Shown here in pieces: positions 10,031-20,160 of a stretch of DNA of 32,602 nucleotides (position 1 is the first letter of the stretch; each line of letters begins with the position of its first letter). The notes under the pieces are model-generated. The model was given only the letters and a program-made list of their open reading frames with translations. It was not told where the DNA came from and made no database searches. This DNA is from Janthinobacterium sp. Its GTDB lineage: Bacteria > Pseudomonadota > Gammaproteobacteria > Burkholderiales > Burkholderiaceae_D. Made by a program: the position numbers and the translations under genes. The stretch is from assembly GCA_025356595.1 (NCBI GenBank), contig JANXSQ010000301.1, positions 1 to 32,602 on the forward strand. The letters run 5' to 3'.

Positions 10031-10036
10031 GTTTTT
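10015..10036 (+). terminator. Intrinsic terminator for fadH
   Basis: CCTGGCGC (10015-10022) pairs with GCGCCAGG (10024-10031), then five T. Real folding would open the innermost pairs to make a loop. It overlaps the stop codon of the convergent antiporter gene, where the T run encodes part of the terminal codons. Confidence 0.75.
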
Positions 10037-11744
10037 AATGCCCCTTGCGCTGCGCCGTTTTTTCGAAGGCGTCCAGCACATGCTGGGCCATACCCTTGGC
10101 CAGTTCCTGTTCGCCGATGAAGACCTGGCCGGCGCGCTCGCTGCGCAGCAGCTCGGCCTCGGCGTCGTTGTGGCTGCGCACCACGCTCTGGATGCCCGGG
10201 TTGAGGGCGCGCGCCGTCTCGATCATGGCGCGCACATGGAAGGTGTCCGGCGTGGCGATGACCAGCATCGTGGCGCGCGCGATGTGGGCCTGGATCAGCA
10301 CCGCCGCCTCGCCGGCGTTGCCGGCCACGGCGGGGATGCCCTGCTTGCGCAACTGCTCGACGATTTCGCGGTTCTGCTCGGCGACGACGAAGTGGATGCC
10401 GCGCTCGCTCAGCGCGGCGGCGATGCGCCGCCCGACCCGGCCGTAGCCGACCAGCACCACCTGTCCCGACAGCTTGTGCTGGTCGACCGTCGCCGGCAGC
10501 TCCGCCAGCGGGTCGGCCGCGCGCGCGTACTTGCGCGCCAGCGCGCTGTCGCCCATCCAGCGCAGCAGCGGCTGGGTGGCGCGGAAGACCAGGGGATTGA
10601 GGGCGATCGAGAGGATCGCGCCGGCCAGGATCAGGCTCTGGCCCTCGTGCGGCATCAGGCCCAGGGAAATGCCCAGCGCCGCCAGGATGAAGGAGAACTC
10701 GCCGATCTGCGCCAGGCTGGCCGAGACGATCAGCGCCGTCTTGGGCGGATAGCGCAGCGCCAGCACCAGCAGGAAGGCGGCGATCGACTTGCCGAAGATG
10801 ATGATGGCGCAGACGATCAGCACGTGCAGCGGCTGCTCGACCAGGATCTTCGGCTCGAACAGCATGCCGACGGAGACGAAGAACAGCACGGCGAAGGCGT
10901 CGCGCAGCGGCAGGGATTCCTCGGCGGCGCGGTGGCTCAGCTCCGATTCGCGCAGCACCATGCCGGCGAAGAAGGCGCCCAGCGCGAAGGAGACGCCGAA
11001 CAATTCGGTCGAGGCGTAGGCGATGCCGACGGCGGCGGCCACCACGCACAGCGTGAACAGCTCGCGCGAGCCGGTGCGCGCCACCTGCCAGAGGATCCAC
11101 GGGAACAGGCGGCGGCCCACCACCAGCATGAAGACGATGAAGCCGGCCACCTGGCCGAAGGTGAGGGCCAGGGTGCGCCACAGGCTGACGCCGGCGTCGG
11201 CCGGATTGACGGTGCCGCCCAGCGAACCGGCCAGCGGCGGCAGCAGCACCAGCACCAGCACGGTGACCAGATCCTCGACCACCAGCCAGCCGACGGCGAT
11301 GCGCCCGTTCAGCGAGTCGAGGATGCCGCGCTCCTCGAGCGCGCGCAGCAGCACCACCGTGCTGGCCACCGACAGCGCCAGGCCGAACACCAGTCCGCCG
11401 CCTATGCTCCAGCCCCAGTAATGGGCCAGGCCCATGCCCATCGCGGTGGCGACGCCGATCTGCAGGATGGCGCCGGGCAGGGCGATGCGCCGCACGTCCC
11501 ACAAATCATCGAGCGAGAAATGCAGGCCGACGCCGAACATCATCAACATCACGCCGATCTCCGCCAACTGCCCGGCCAGCGCAGTGTCGGCCACGAAGCC
11601 CGGCGTGGCCGGGCCGATCATGATGCCGGCGGCCAGATAGCCGACCAGCGCGGGCAGCTTCATGCGCGTGGCGATGAAGCCGAAAATGAGGCCAAACCCG
11701 AGAGCGGCGGCGATGGTGGTGATCAGGCTGATGTTGTGGGGCAT
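10035..11744 (-). CDS. Cation:proton antiporter, YbaL/KefB type, with RCK domain
   Basis: Inner-membrane K+/H+ antiporter of the CPA2 family, 569 residues. Residues 1 to about 390 are hydrophobic with about twelve membrane helices and CPA2 motifs (LVGYLAAGIMIGP, GVGLHFSLDDLW, VVEDLVTVLVLVLLP, GAFFAGMVLRESELSH). From about 410 a TrkA-N/RCK nucleotide-binding domain follows (VLVGYGRVGRRIAAALSERG), ending with a short TrkA-C-like tail. The gene resembles ybaL (kefB/kefC sister). Start at ATG 11744 was preferred because AAGGAAG lies about 10 nt upstream on this strand and the hydrophobic N-terminus begins there; an upstream extension is arginine-rich and lacks a binding site. Confidence 0.9.
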   Translation of the reverse strand: MPHNISLITTIAAALGFGLIFGFIATRMKLPALVGYLAAGIMIGPATPGFVADTALAGQLAEIGVMLMMFGVGLHFSLDDLWDVRRIALPGAILQIGVATAMGMGLAHYWGWSIGGGLVFGLALSVASTVVLLRALEERGILDSLNGRIAVGWLVVEDLVTVLVLVLLPPLAGSLGGTVNPADAGVSLWRTLALTFGQVAGFIVFMLVVGRRLFPWILWQVARTGSRELFTLCVVAAAVGIAYASTELFGVSFALGAFFAGMVLRESELSHRAAEESLPLRDAFAVLFFVSVGMLFEPKILVEQPLHVLIVCAIIIFGKSIAAFLLVLALRYPPKTALIVSASLAQIGEFSFILAALGISLGLMPHEGQSLILAGAILSIALNPLVFRATQPLLRWMGDSALARKYARAADPLAELPATVDQHKLSGQVVLVGYGRVGRRIAAALSERGIHFVVAEQNREIVEQLRKQGIPAVAGNAGEAAVLIQAHIARATMLVIATPDTFHVRAMIETARALNPGIQSVVRSHNDAEAELLRSERAGQVFIGEQELAKGMAQHVLDAFEKTAQRKGH

Positions 11745-11863
11745 GCGTGCGGGCTTCCTTATGTGGGCAGAGGGGGCGTACTGCGTACAAGGGCAGTATA
11801 TATGCGTTTTCCCGCGCCGCCGCCGCACCGATTTGCGGCGCGCCGGTTCCGCGCCGCTAAAGG

Positions 11864-12988
11864 CTAGGCGAGCTTGCGCAGCACCACGCAGCCGATCGAG
11901 TAGCCGGCGCCGAAGGAGCAGATGACGCCCAGCGCGCCGGGGGCCAGGTCGTCCTGGTATTTGTGGAAGGCGATGATGGAGCCGGCCGAGGAGGTGTTGG
12001 CGTAGCTGTCGAGGATCACCGGCGCCTCGCCCGGCTCGGCGTCGCGGCCCAGCAGCATGCGCGAGATCAGCAGGTTCATGTTCAGGTTGGCCTGGTGCAA
12101 CCAGTAGCGGCTGACCTGCGGCACGTCCAGGCCGGCCTTGGCGATGGTCGCCTTGATCATCTCGGCGGCCATCGGGCAGACGTCCTTGAAGACCTTGCGG
12201 CCCTGCTGGCGGAACAGCTTGTCGGCCTTGCCCGCGCCGGCCTCGTCGAAGCGGTTCAGGAAGCCGAAGTTGTTGCGGATGTTGTTCGAGAAGCTTGTTT
12301 TCAGCTGCGTCTCGATGATCTCGAACTGGTGCGCGGAGGTCGCGGCGTCCTTCGCCTCGACGATGATGGCGGTGCAGGCGTCGCCGAAGATGAAGTGGCT
12401 GTCGCGGTCGCGCCAGTTCAAGTGGCCGCTGGTGATTTCCGGGTTCAGCACCAGCACGGCGCGCGCCTGGCCGCTCTTCACGGCGGCGACGGCGGTCTGG
12501 ATGCCGAAGGTGGCCGAGGAGCAGGCCACGTTCATGTCGAAGCCGTAGCCGTCTATGCCCAGCGCCTGCTGCACCTCGACGGCCAGGGCCGGGTAGGCGC
12601 GCTGCATATTGCTGCAGGCGACCAGCACCATGTCGATGTCGGCGGCGCTGCGGCCGGCGCGCGCCAGCGCGTCGCGGGCGGCGGCCACGGCCATCTCGGC
12701 CTGCAGCGAAAGTTCCTCGTCGGCGCGCTCGGCGATGCGCGAGACCATGCGGGCCGGATCGAGGATGCCGGTTTTTTCCATGACGAAGCGCGACTTGATG
12801 CCGGAGGCTTTCTCGATGAAGGCGACGCTGGAGCCTTCGATGGCCGTCAGCGTGCCGGCCGCGATGGCGGCGGCGTTGTCGGTGTTGAATTGTTCCGCGT
12901 AGGCGTTAAAGCAGGTGACGAGTTCTTCGTTGGAGATCGAAAAGGGCGGCGTGTACAGGCCGGTGCCGCTGATGACAACTTGTTTCAT
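11864..12988 (-). CDS. Beta-ketoacyl-ACP synthase III-like enzyme (beta-ketodecanoyl-ACP synthase type)
   Basis: Thiolase-fold condensing enzyme of 374 residues. The triad is visible: Cys156 in NVACSSATFG, His in WLHQANLNMN and Asn in DSYANTSSAGS. It is longer than housekeeping FabH (about 320) and has the extended N-terminus (NAYAEQFNTDNAAAIAAG and FIEKASGIKSRFVMEK) that I associate with the Pseudomonas PA3286 type, which condenses octanoyl-CoA with malonyl-ACP and so shunts beta-oxidation products into fatty acid synthesis. Substrate is inferred, not shown. Unlike FabH in a fab operon, it stands alone, on the minus strand upstream of the antiporter gene and in the same region as fadH and phaAB. 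Confidence 0.85.
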   Translation of the reverse strand: MKQVVISGTGLYTPPFSISNEELVTCFNAYAEQFNTDNAAAIAAGTLTAIEGSSVAFIEKASGIKSRFVMEKTGILDPARMVSRIAERADEELSLQAEMAVAAARDALARAGRSAADIDMVLVACSNMQRAYPALAVEVQQALGIDGYGFDMNVACSSATFGIQTAVAAVKSGQARAVLVLNPEITSGHLNWRDRDSHFIFGDACTAIIVEAKDAATSAHQFEIIETQLKTSFSNNIRNNFGFLNRFDEAGAGKADKLFRQQGRKVFKDVCPMAAEMIKATIAKAGLDVPQVSRYWLHQANLNMNLLISRMLLGRDAEPGEAPVILDSYANTSSAGSIIAFHKYQDDLAPGALGVICSFGAGYSIGCVVLRKLA

Positions 12989-13257
12989 GGTTCAACTTTC
13001 AAAGGGGCTAGCCAGGCTCTTGCCGGGCAGTGAGGCAAATTCTACACAATGGCGATTCATCACAGAAATATTCATGGGGCGGACCCAGGGCAATTCCACG
13101 CTATGGGGGGATTATAGGGGCTGGCCGGCGCCGCCGAGCGAATCCGGGCGGGGCCGAAACCGCCCGGCCGGGGGCCGGGGGCAGACGCCGGGGACAGACG
13201 CCCGGCGCAGACGCCAGGGTCGGCCCCGGTAGGGTTGCCGCCGCGCGAGGGCGCGGC

Positions 13258-14697
<1,440 letters not shown>

Positions 14698-15017
14698 GAT
14701 CCACCTGTCGATGCTGAAAACACACACCGACCGAAAGGGCGGGCGCTTGCGTCAAAGTATAGCCCCGATTGTTTGATCGCGTAACGTCCCCGACGATATT
14801 CTTGAGGACTCTTTTGCGTGCGCTGTCGCGGCGCAAGAAGCGGCGCGGCGCGGCGCCGGAAACGATATGTTTTTTATTCTATTTCGCTGCGCGCCGCGCG
14901 TTTTGGGTGGCCATGTTGCGGCCTTGTTTGCAGGCGTAAGAAATTGTAAATAAGGAATGTCGCCGCGGGTCATCCACCTATAGTCGATCACTGACTCTCT
15001 GTACCTGTAGTGGTTTT
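14698..15017. other. 320-bp intergenic region between ctpA and the small secreted protein gene
   Basis: Divergent spacer. The left half should hold the ctpA promoter. On the plus strand a -10-like TATAGT at 14979-14984 could start a short transcript near 14991 that runs into the terminator at 15018-15050. I see no convincing open frame, repeat or known RNA family. Confidence 0.5.
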
Positions 15018-15050
15018 GCCTGCGTCCATCACGGCGCAGGCTTTTTTTTT
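15018..15050 (+). terminator. Orphan intrinsic terminator upstream of a start codon
   Basis: GCCTGCG (15018-15024) and CGCAGGC (15035-15041) with a 10-nt loop, then nine T. No plus-strand gene precedes it: the nearest upstream gene is divergent. It ends 10 nt before the ATG of the next gene, so it is either the end of a small RNA or an attenuator. Confidence 0.75.
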
Positions 15051-15060
15051 CGGACCGGCC

Positions 15061-15606
15061 ATGACATCCCTATTCCCCCTTTCCCGCGCGCGCCATTTCG
15101 GCGCCGTCCTGCTGCTGGGCGCCGCCGCCGCGCCGGCCTGCGCCGTGCCCGCGATGGACATGCGCCTGGACGACCTGGTGGCGATGGCGCCCGACTTCCG
15201 CCAGGAACTCAAGCTGAACCCCAACCAGCAGACGCTGTGGCAGCAGGTCGAGGCGAAGACGCGCCATCTGCTGCGCGAGCGGCAGGCGCGCCGCGAACGC
15301 CTGGACGCGGCGCTGAAGCTGGGCCTGGCGGCGCCGAAGGTCGAGCTGCGCGAGCTGGTCGGCGGCCTGGACGCCGAAACGGCCGCCGGCGCGGCCGAGG
15401 AGCAGCAAGTGCGCCAGTGGTGGTTGACGGTCAACGACGCCCTCGACGAGCCGCAGCGGCTGGCGGCGGCGGCCTTCCTGGCGGCGCAATTGCTGCGCGT
15501 GCAGGACGCCGCCGCAGCGCACGGCGCCGAGCCGCGCCGCAAGGCCGAGGGCGGCGAGCGCGGCCACGGCGGCCGCAAGGGCGGGGCGGGCCAGCCGGGC
15601 TCCTGA
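15061..15606 (+). CDS. Small secreted protein, possibly Spy/CpxP-like
   Basis: Protein of 181 residues with a signal peptide (AVLLLGAAAAPACAVPA, cleavage near residue 28). The mature part is helical and arginine/alanine-rich. LNPNQQTLWQQVEAKTRHLL at 52-71 recalls the LTxxQ helix of Spy/CpxP periplasmic chaperones, but similarity is weak and I would not name it. The tail is glycine- and basic-rich. There is no Shine-Dalgarno sequence: the T run of an intrinsic terminator and a GC-rich stretch directly precede the ATG. The start is set by the signal peptide. Confidence 0.65.
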   Translation: MTSLFPLSRARHFGAVLLLGAAAAPACAVPAMDMRLDDLVAMAPDFRQELKLNPNQQTLWQQVEAKTRHLLRERQARRERLDAALKLGLAAPKVELRELVGGLDAETAAGAAEEQQVRQWWLTVNDALDEPQRLAAAAFLAAQLLRVQDAAAAHGAEPRRKAEGGERGHGGRKGGAGQPGS

Positions 15607-15761
15607 CTGTTGTCCGGCGCCGCGCGCATGTGTATCGTAAAGTAAAAAACGCCCGCCGGCCGCGCTGCCGCGCCGGGCTGGCGCATAGAATACGGCCATC
15701 GCAAGTCCCCGCTGCAGCCATGTGTCCTAGCCACAGCGCCACCTCCTGATTCCATGACGCC

Positions 15762-17972
15762 ATGACTACATTGATACCCACCGCCTGCCTGGTCTTGCTG
15801 GGCGCCGCCGGCTGCGCTTACGGCGCCGGCCAGAGCGCGCCCGCCGACGTTTCCGCCCCCGCCTTGGCGCCCGCCGCCGAGGCCAAGGCGCTGCCCCAGG
15901 TCACCATCAGCGGCGGGCGCGCCAGCGACATGGACGAGCGGCGCCAGTCGACGGCCGGCAAGCAGGTCTACGGCCGCGAGGAACTGGACCGCAACGGCGA
16001 CAGCACCCTGGGCGACGTGCTGAAGCGCCTGCCCGGCGTGACGCTGGGCGGCAAGCCGGGCCGCGGCGGCGAAATCCGCATGCGCGGCCTGGGCAGCGGC
16101 TACACCCAGGTGCTGCTCAACGGCGAGCGGGCGCCGGCCGGCTTTTCCATGGATGCGCTCTCGCCCGACCAGGTCGAGCGCATCGAGGTGATGCGCGGCC
16201 CGGTGGCCGAGCACAGCACGCGCGCCATCGCCGGCACCATCAACATCGTGCTGCGCGACGGCTATCAACAGCGCGACATGCAGCTGAAGCTGAGCGACAC
16301 CGTCGAGCAGGGCCGGCACGCGCCCAACGTCTCGCTGACCGCGCCGGGCAAGACGGGCGCCCTGACCTATCTGCTGTCAGCCTCGCTCTTCGAAAACCAC
16401 CAGCGCGACGGCAGCGCGACGCGCAACCTCGACACGAACGCCGTCGGCGAGGTCGAAAAAGACCAGGCGCTGCAGGACCAGAGCGCGCGCCGCACGCGCG
16501 GCATCCATCTGGCGCCGCGCCTGTCCTACAAATTCGACGGCGGCGACACGCTGGCCTTCCAGACCTTCCTGATGAGTTCGCGCAGCGAGGGCGACTCGTC
16601 CAGCCTGCTGACGCAAAGCGTCGGCGCCACGGCGCCGGAGTACGCCAGCGCGGCCGCCACCTCGACGGCGGCCAGCACCTTCCTGCGCGGCTTCGGCAAC
16701 TGGGTCCACAAGCTGGACGGCGCGGCCAAGCTGGACGTCAAGTTCGGTTTCGGCAGCGGCCACAGCGACAGCGACGCGCGGCGCGCCCAGTACGACGCCG
16801 CCGGCCTGCTGCAGGACCGCTTCGTCGACAGCGACGCGACGCGCGACCACAGCGCCAACACGGGCGGCAAATACACGGCGCCGCTTGGCCGCGGCCACCT
16901 GCTGGCGGCCGGCTGGGACGCCGAATGGAACAGCCGCAGGCAGAGCCGCGTCGCGCTCGACAACGGCGCGCCGGCCTTCGCCGAATCGGGCGACAACCTG
17001 ACGGCCGACACGCGCCGCCTGGCCGCCTTCGTGCAGGACGAGTGGGACATCACGCCGCAATGGTCGGCCTACGCCGGCCTGCGCTGGGAGGGCATCCGCA
17101 CCAACAGCGAGCGCGCCGACGCCGGCATCGCCAACGAGAGCCGCGTCTGGAGCCCGCTGCTGCACGCCGTCTGGCGCATCCCCGGCCGCGACAAGGACCA
17201 GGTGCGCATGAGCCTGACGCGCAGCTACCGCGCGCCGACGCTGGCGGATTTGATCGCGCTGCCCTCGCTGTCGCGCCTGAACAGCGCCACGCGGCCCGAC
17301 CGCACCGGCAATCCGAACCTGCGCCCGGAGCTGGCGACCGGCATCGACCTGGCCTACGAACACTATCTGGGCCGCAGCGGCATCCTCAGCGTCAGCGGCT
17401 TCGTGCGCGACATCGACGATTTGATGCGGCGCGAAACGACGCTGCAGACCACGGCGACGGGGCCGCGCTGGGTGTCGGCGCCGGTCAACATCGGCAAGGC
17501 GCGCGCCAGCGGCATCGAGCTGGAGGCGAAGTTCCAGCTGGTCGAGCTGATGGAGAACGCGCCGGCCATCGATTTTCGCAGCAACTACAGCCGCTTCTGG
17601 TCGAACGTCGACGGCGTTCCCGGCCCCAACAACCGGCTCGACCAGCAGGCCAAGCAGACGGCCAACGTCGGCCTCGACTGGCGCATGAAGGACTGGCCGC
17701 TGACGCTGGGCGGCAGCTACAACTGGACGCCGGGCAGCACCGTGCAGACCAGCCTGAGCGAGACCGTGAACGGCGGCGCCAAGCGCATGCTGGACCTGTA
17801 TGGCCTGTGGAAATTCAACGCCCGCACGCAGTTGCGCGTCTCGGCCAGCAATCTGCTGGCGGCCGACTACGACAGCGGCCGGGTGGTCTACACGAACGGC
17901 CTGGCGCAGTCCGCCGACACCCTGGCGCGCACCTACGCGGCGTGGAGCTTCAAGCTCGAAACCAAGTTCTGA
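15762..17972 (+). CDS. TonB-dependent outer membrane receptor
   Basis: Outer membrane active transporter of 736 residues for a siderophore, metal complex or other large substrate. Signal peptide at 1-22, a TonB box-like LPQVTISGG at 44-52, a plug domain at about 60-165 (LGDVLKRLPGVTLGG, IRMRGLGSGYTQVLLNGER, VERIEVMRGPVAEHSTRAIAGTI), then a 22-stranded barrel with repeating aromatic/polar strands and the conserved LTRSYRAPTLADL and GNPNLRPE blocks. It ends in the aromatic residue typical of outer membrane proteins (KLETKF). Substrate is not evident; no siderophore, Fur box or partner transport gene was seen nearby. ATG 15762 lacks a clear Shine-Dalgarno sequence. Confidence 0.92.
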   Translation: MTTLIPTACLVLLGAAGCAYGAGQSAPADVSAPALAPAAEAKALPQVTISGGRASDMDERRQSTAGKQVYGREELDRNGDSTLGDVLKRLPGVTLGGKPGRGGEIRMRGLGSGYTQVLLNGERAPAGFSMDALSPDQVERIEVMRGPVAEHSTRAIAGTINIVLRDGYQQRDMQLKLSDTVEQGRHAPNVSLTAPGKTGALTYLLSASLFENHQRDGSATRNLDTNAVGEVEKDQALQDQSARRTRGIHLAPRLSYKFDGGDTLAFQTFLMSSRSEGDSSSLLTQSVGATAPEYASAAATSTAASTFLRGFGNWVHKLDGAAKLDVKFGFGSGHSDSDARRAQYDAAGLLQDRFVDSDATRDHSANTGGKYTAPLGRGHLLAAGWDAEWNSRRQSRVALDNGAPAFAESGDNLTADTRRLAAFVQDEWDITPQWSAYAGLRWEGIRTNSERADAGIANESRVWSPLLHAVWRIPGRDKDQVRMSLTRSYRAPTLADLIALPSLSRLNSATRPDRTGNPNLRPELATGIDLAYEHYLGRSGILSVSGFVRDIDDLMRRETTLQTTATGPRWVSAPVNIGKARASGIELEAKFQLVELMENAPAIDFRSNYSRFWSNVDGVPGPNNRLDQQAKQTANVGLDWRMKDWPLTLGGSYNWTPGSTVQTSLSETVNGGAKRMLDLYGLWKFNARTQLRVSASNLLAADYDSGRVVYTNGLAQSADTLARTYAAWSFKLETKF

Positions 17973-18066
17973 GGCGGCGCGGCACGCTGGCGATCCGTCC
18001 TGTCCCGTGCTACATTTCTGAACGGCTACCGCCGCGCCCCTTCTCCATGCCCCATAAGGACACATC

Positions 18067-20100
18067 TTGAACCGACATTTTTTGAGCAGCCTGACCCTGA
18101 CCCTGTTGGCCGCCGTCGCCCACGCCGCCGAGCCCGCCGCCGCCGCCGCGCCGCGCTCCGGCATCGACCTCCAGTACATCGACGCCGGCGTGCGCGCCCA
18201 GGACGATTTCTTCACCCACCTGAACGGCCAATGGCTGAAGACGGCGGAAATCCCGGCCGACAAATCGAGCTGGGGTTCCTTCGCCAAGCTGCGCGACGAC
18301 ACCACGCCGCAATTGCGCGGCATCATTGAGGCGGCGCAGGCGGGCGGCGCGAAAAAGGCCGGTTCCGAGGCGCAGAAGATCGCCGACCTGTACAGCAGTT
18401 ACATGGACGGCAAGCGGCGCGACGCGCTGGGCGCCAAGCCGCTGGCCGGCGAGCTGGGGCGCATCCGCGCCCTGCGCGACAAGAAGGGCATCCCGGCCCT
18501 GCTCGCGCACCTGGGCCAGATCGGCGTCGCCACGCCCTACGCCGCCTACGTCGGCCAGGACGCGCGCGAGTCGACCAAGTACGCGGTCTACCTGAGCCAG
18601 AGCGGCCTGGGCATGCCCGACCGCGATTACTACCTCGACGCCAAGCTGGCGGGGGTGAAGCTGAAGTACCAGGCGCACGTCGAGAAAATGCTGACGCTGG
18701 CCGGCCGCAAGGACGGCGCCGGCGCCGCCAAGGGCATCGTCGCGCTGGAAACGGCGCTGGCCCAGGCGCAGTGGAGCAAGGTCGAGAACCGCGATCCGGT
18801 CAAGCGCTACAACAAGATGGCGCTGGACCAACTCGACACGCTGGCGCCCGGCTACGACTGGAAGGCCGGCCTGGCCGCCGCCGGCGTCGCCAACAAGGTC
18901 GACTATGTGATCGTCAACCAGCCCAGCTACCTGAGCGGTTTCCAGCAGGTCGTCGCGGGGACCGAACTGGCGACGCTGCGCGCGTATTTCGAATGGCAGT
19001 TGCTGCGCGCCTACGCCAACTACCTGTCGAAGGATTTCGTCGACGCCAACTTCGCCTTCTACGGCACCACCATCACCGGCGTCACCGAGCAACAGCCGCT
19101 GTGGAAGCGCGGCGTCGGCGCCGTCGACGGCGTGCTGGGCGAGGCGGTCGGCAAGCTGTACGTCGCGCAATACTTCCCGGCCGAGCGCAAGGCGCGCATG
19201 CAGGCGCTGGTCGACAATCTGCTGGCCGCCTACCGCCAGAGCATCGACACGCTGGACTGGATGAGCGCCGAGACCAAGCGCGAGGCGCAAACCAAGCTGG
19301 CCAAGTTCACGCCGAAGATCGGCTATCCGGACAAATGGCGCGACTATGGCGCGCTGGCCATCGCGCCGGGCGACCTGGTCGGCAATATGCTGCGCGCCGC
19401 CGACTTCAACTACAAGCGCCAGTTGAACAAGCTGGGCAAGCCGATCGACCGTCAGGAATGGGGCATGACGCCGCAAACCGTGAACGCCTATTACAGCTCG
19501 ACGATGAACGAGATCGTCTTCCCTGCCTCCATCCTGCAGGCGCCGTTCTTCGACGCGCAGGCCGACGACGCCGTCAACTACGGCGCCATCGGCGCCGTCA
19601 TCGGCCACGAGATCAGCCACGGCTTCGACGACAAGGGCAGCCAGTCCGACGGCGACGGCAATCTGCGCGACTGGTGGAGCGCCGCCGACCGCAAGAACTT
19701 CGCCGCCAAGACTGACGCGCTGGTCAAGCAGTACGGCGCCTACAGCCCGCTGCCCGGCTACCATGTCAACGGCGAGCTGACGCTGGGCGAGAACATCGCC
19801 GACAATTCCGGCCTGGCCATCGCCTACAAGGCCTACAAGCTGTCGCTGGGCGGCAAGGCGGCGCCCGTCATCGACAAGCTAAGCGGCGAGCAGCGCTTCT
19901 ACATGGGCTTCGGCCAGGTGTGGCGCAGCAAGATGCGCGAGGCGCAGCAGATCGTGCAGATCAAGTCCGATCCGCATTCGCCGGGCCAGTTCCGCGCCAA
20001 CGGCACCGTCATCAACCAGCCCGGCTTCTATGAGGCCTTCGACGTCAAGGCGGGCGACCAGATGTACCTGGCGCCGGAACAGCGCGTCATCATCTGGTAA
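18067..20100 (+). CDS. M13 family metallopeptidase (PepO/neprilysin type), copy 1
   Basis: Secreted zinc endopeptidase of 677 residues. It begins with TTG at 18067, preceded by AAGGA at 18056-18060 (6-nt spacing), and this start gives a good signal peptide (LSSLTLTLLAAVAHAAEP). Peptidase_M13 N domain about 40-430 (DDFFTHLNGQWL, WGSFAKLRDDT), catalytic domain after it: substrate-binding NAYYSSTMNEIVFPAS, zinc ligands His514 and His518 in GHEISHGFDD, Glu515, third ligand Glu575 in TLGENIADNSG. The C-terminus ends in QRVIIW, the usual VxxW-like end. Closely related to the gene at 22512-24572; the GGDEF-EAL gene lies between them on the other strand. Confidence 0.94.
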   Translation: MNRHFLSSLTLTLLAAVAHAAEPAAAAAPRSGIDLQYIDAGVRAQDDFFTHLNGQWLKTAEIPADKSSWGSFAKLRDDTTPQLRGIIEAAQAGGAKKAGSEAQKIADLYSSYMDGKRRDALGAKPLAGELGRIRALRDKKGIPALLAHLGQIGVATPYAAYVGQDARESTKYAVYLSQSGLGMPDRDYYLDAKLAGVKLKYQAHVEKMLTLAGRKDGAGAAKGIVALETALAQAQWSKVENRDPVKRYNKMALDQLDTLAPGYDWKAGLAAAGVANKVDYVIVNQPSYLSGFQQVVAGTELATLRAYFEWQLLRAYANYLSKDFVDANFAFYGTTITGVTEQQPLWKRGVGAVDGVLGEAVGKLYVAQYFPAERKARMQALVDNLLAAYRQSIDTLDWMSAETKREAQTKLAKFTPKIGYPDKWRDYGALAIAPGDLVGNMLRAADFNYKRQLNKLGKPIDRQEWGMTPQTVNAYYSSTMNEIVFPASILQAPFFDAQADDAVNYGAIGAVIGHEISHGFDDKGSQSDGDGNLRDWWSAADRKNFAAKTDALVKQYGAYSPLPGYHVNGELTLGENIADNSGLAIAYKAYKLSLGGKAAPVIDKLSGEQRFYMGFGQVWRSKMREAQQIVQIKSDPHSPGQFRANGTVINQPGFYEAFDVKAGDQMYLAPEQRVIIW

Positions 20101-20123
20101 AACGCTCGCTCCCGCTTGCGTGA

Positions 20124-20157
20124 AAACGCCCCGGCCGCCCGCGCGCCCGGGGCGTTT
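20124..20157. terminator. Two-way intrinsic terminator between M13 copy 1 and the GGDEF-EAL gene
   Basis: AAACGCCCCGG (20124-20134) pairs with CCGGGGCGTTT (20147-20157), an 11-bp stem with A-rich and T-rich flanks. It fits between convergent stops at 20100 and 20161. Confidence 0.85.
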
Positions 20158-20160
20158 CTG

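Noticed and set aside
10038-11867. A 609-codon open frame antisense to the antiporter gene
   Set aside because: Composition (Gln, His, Asp, Arg rich) is that of an antisense shadow; the minus-strand frame has clear antiporter and RCK motifs.
13130-13240. Repeated CAGACGCC motifs after ctpA
   Set aside because: Three irregular GC-rich copies without a stem-loop or T run; could be simple compositional bias.
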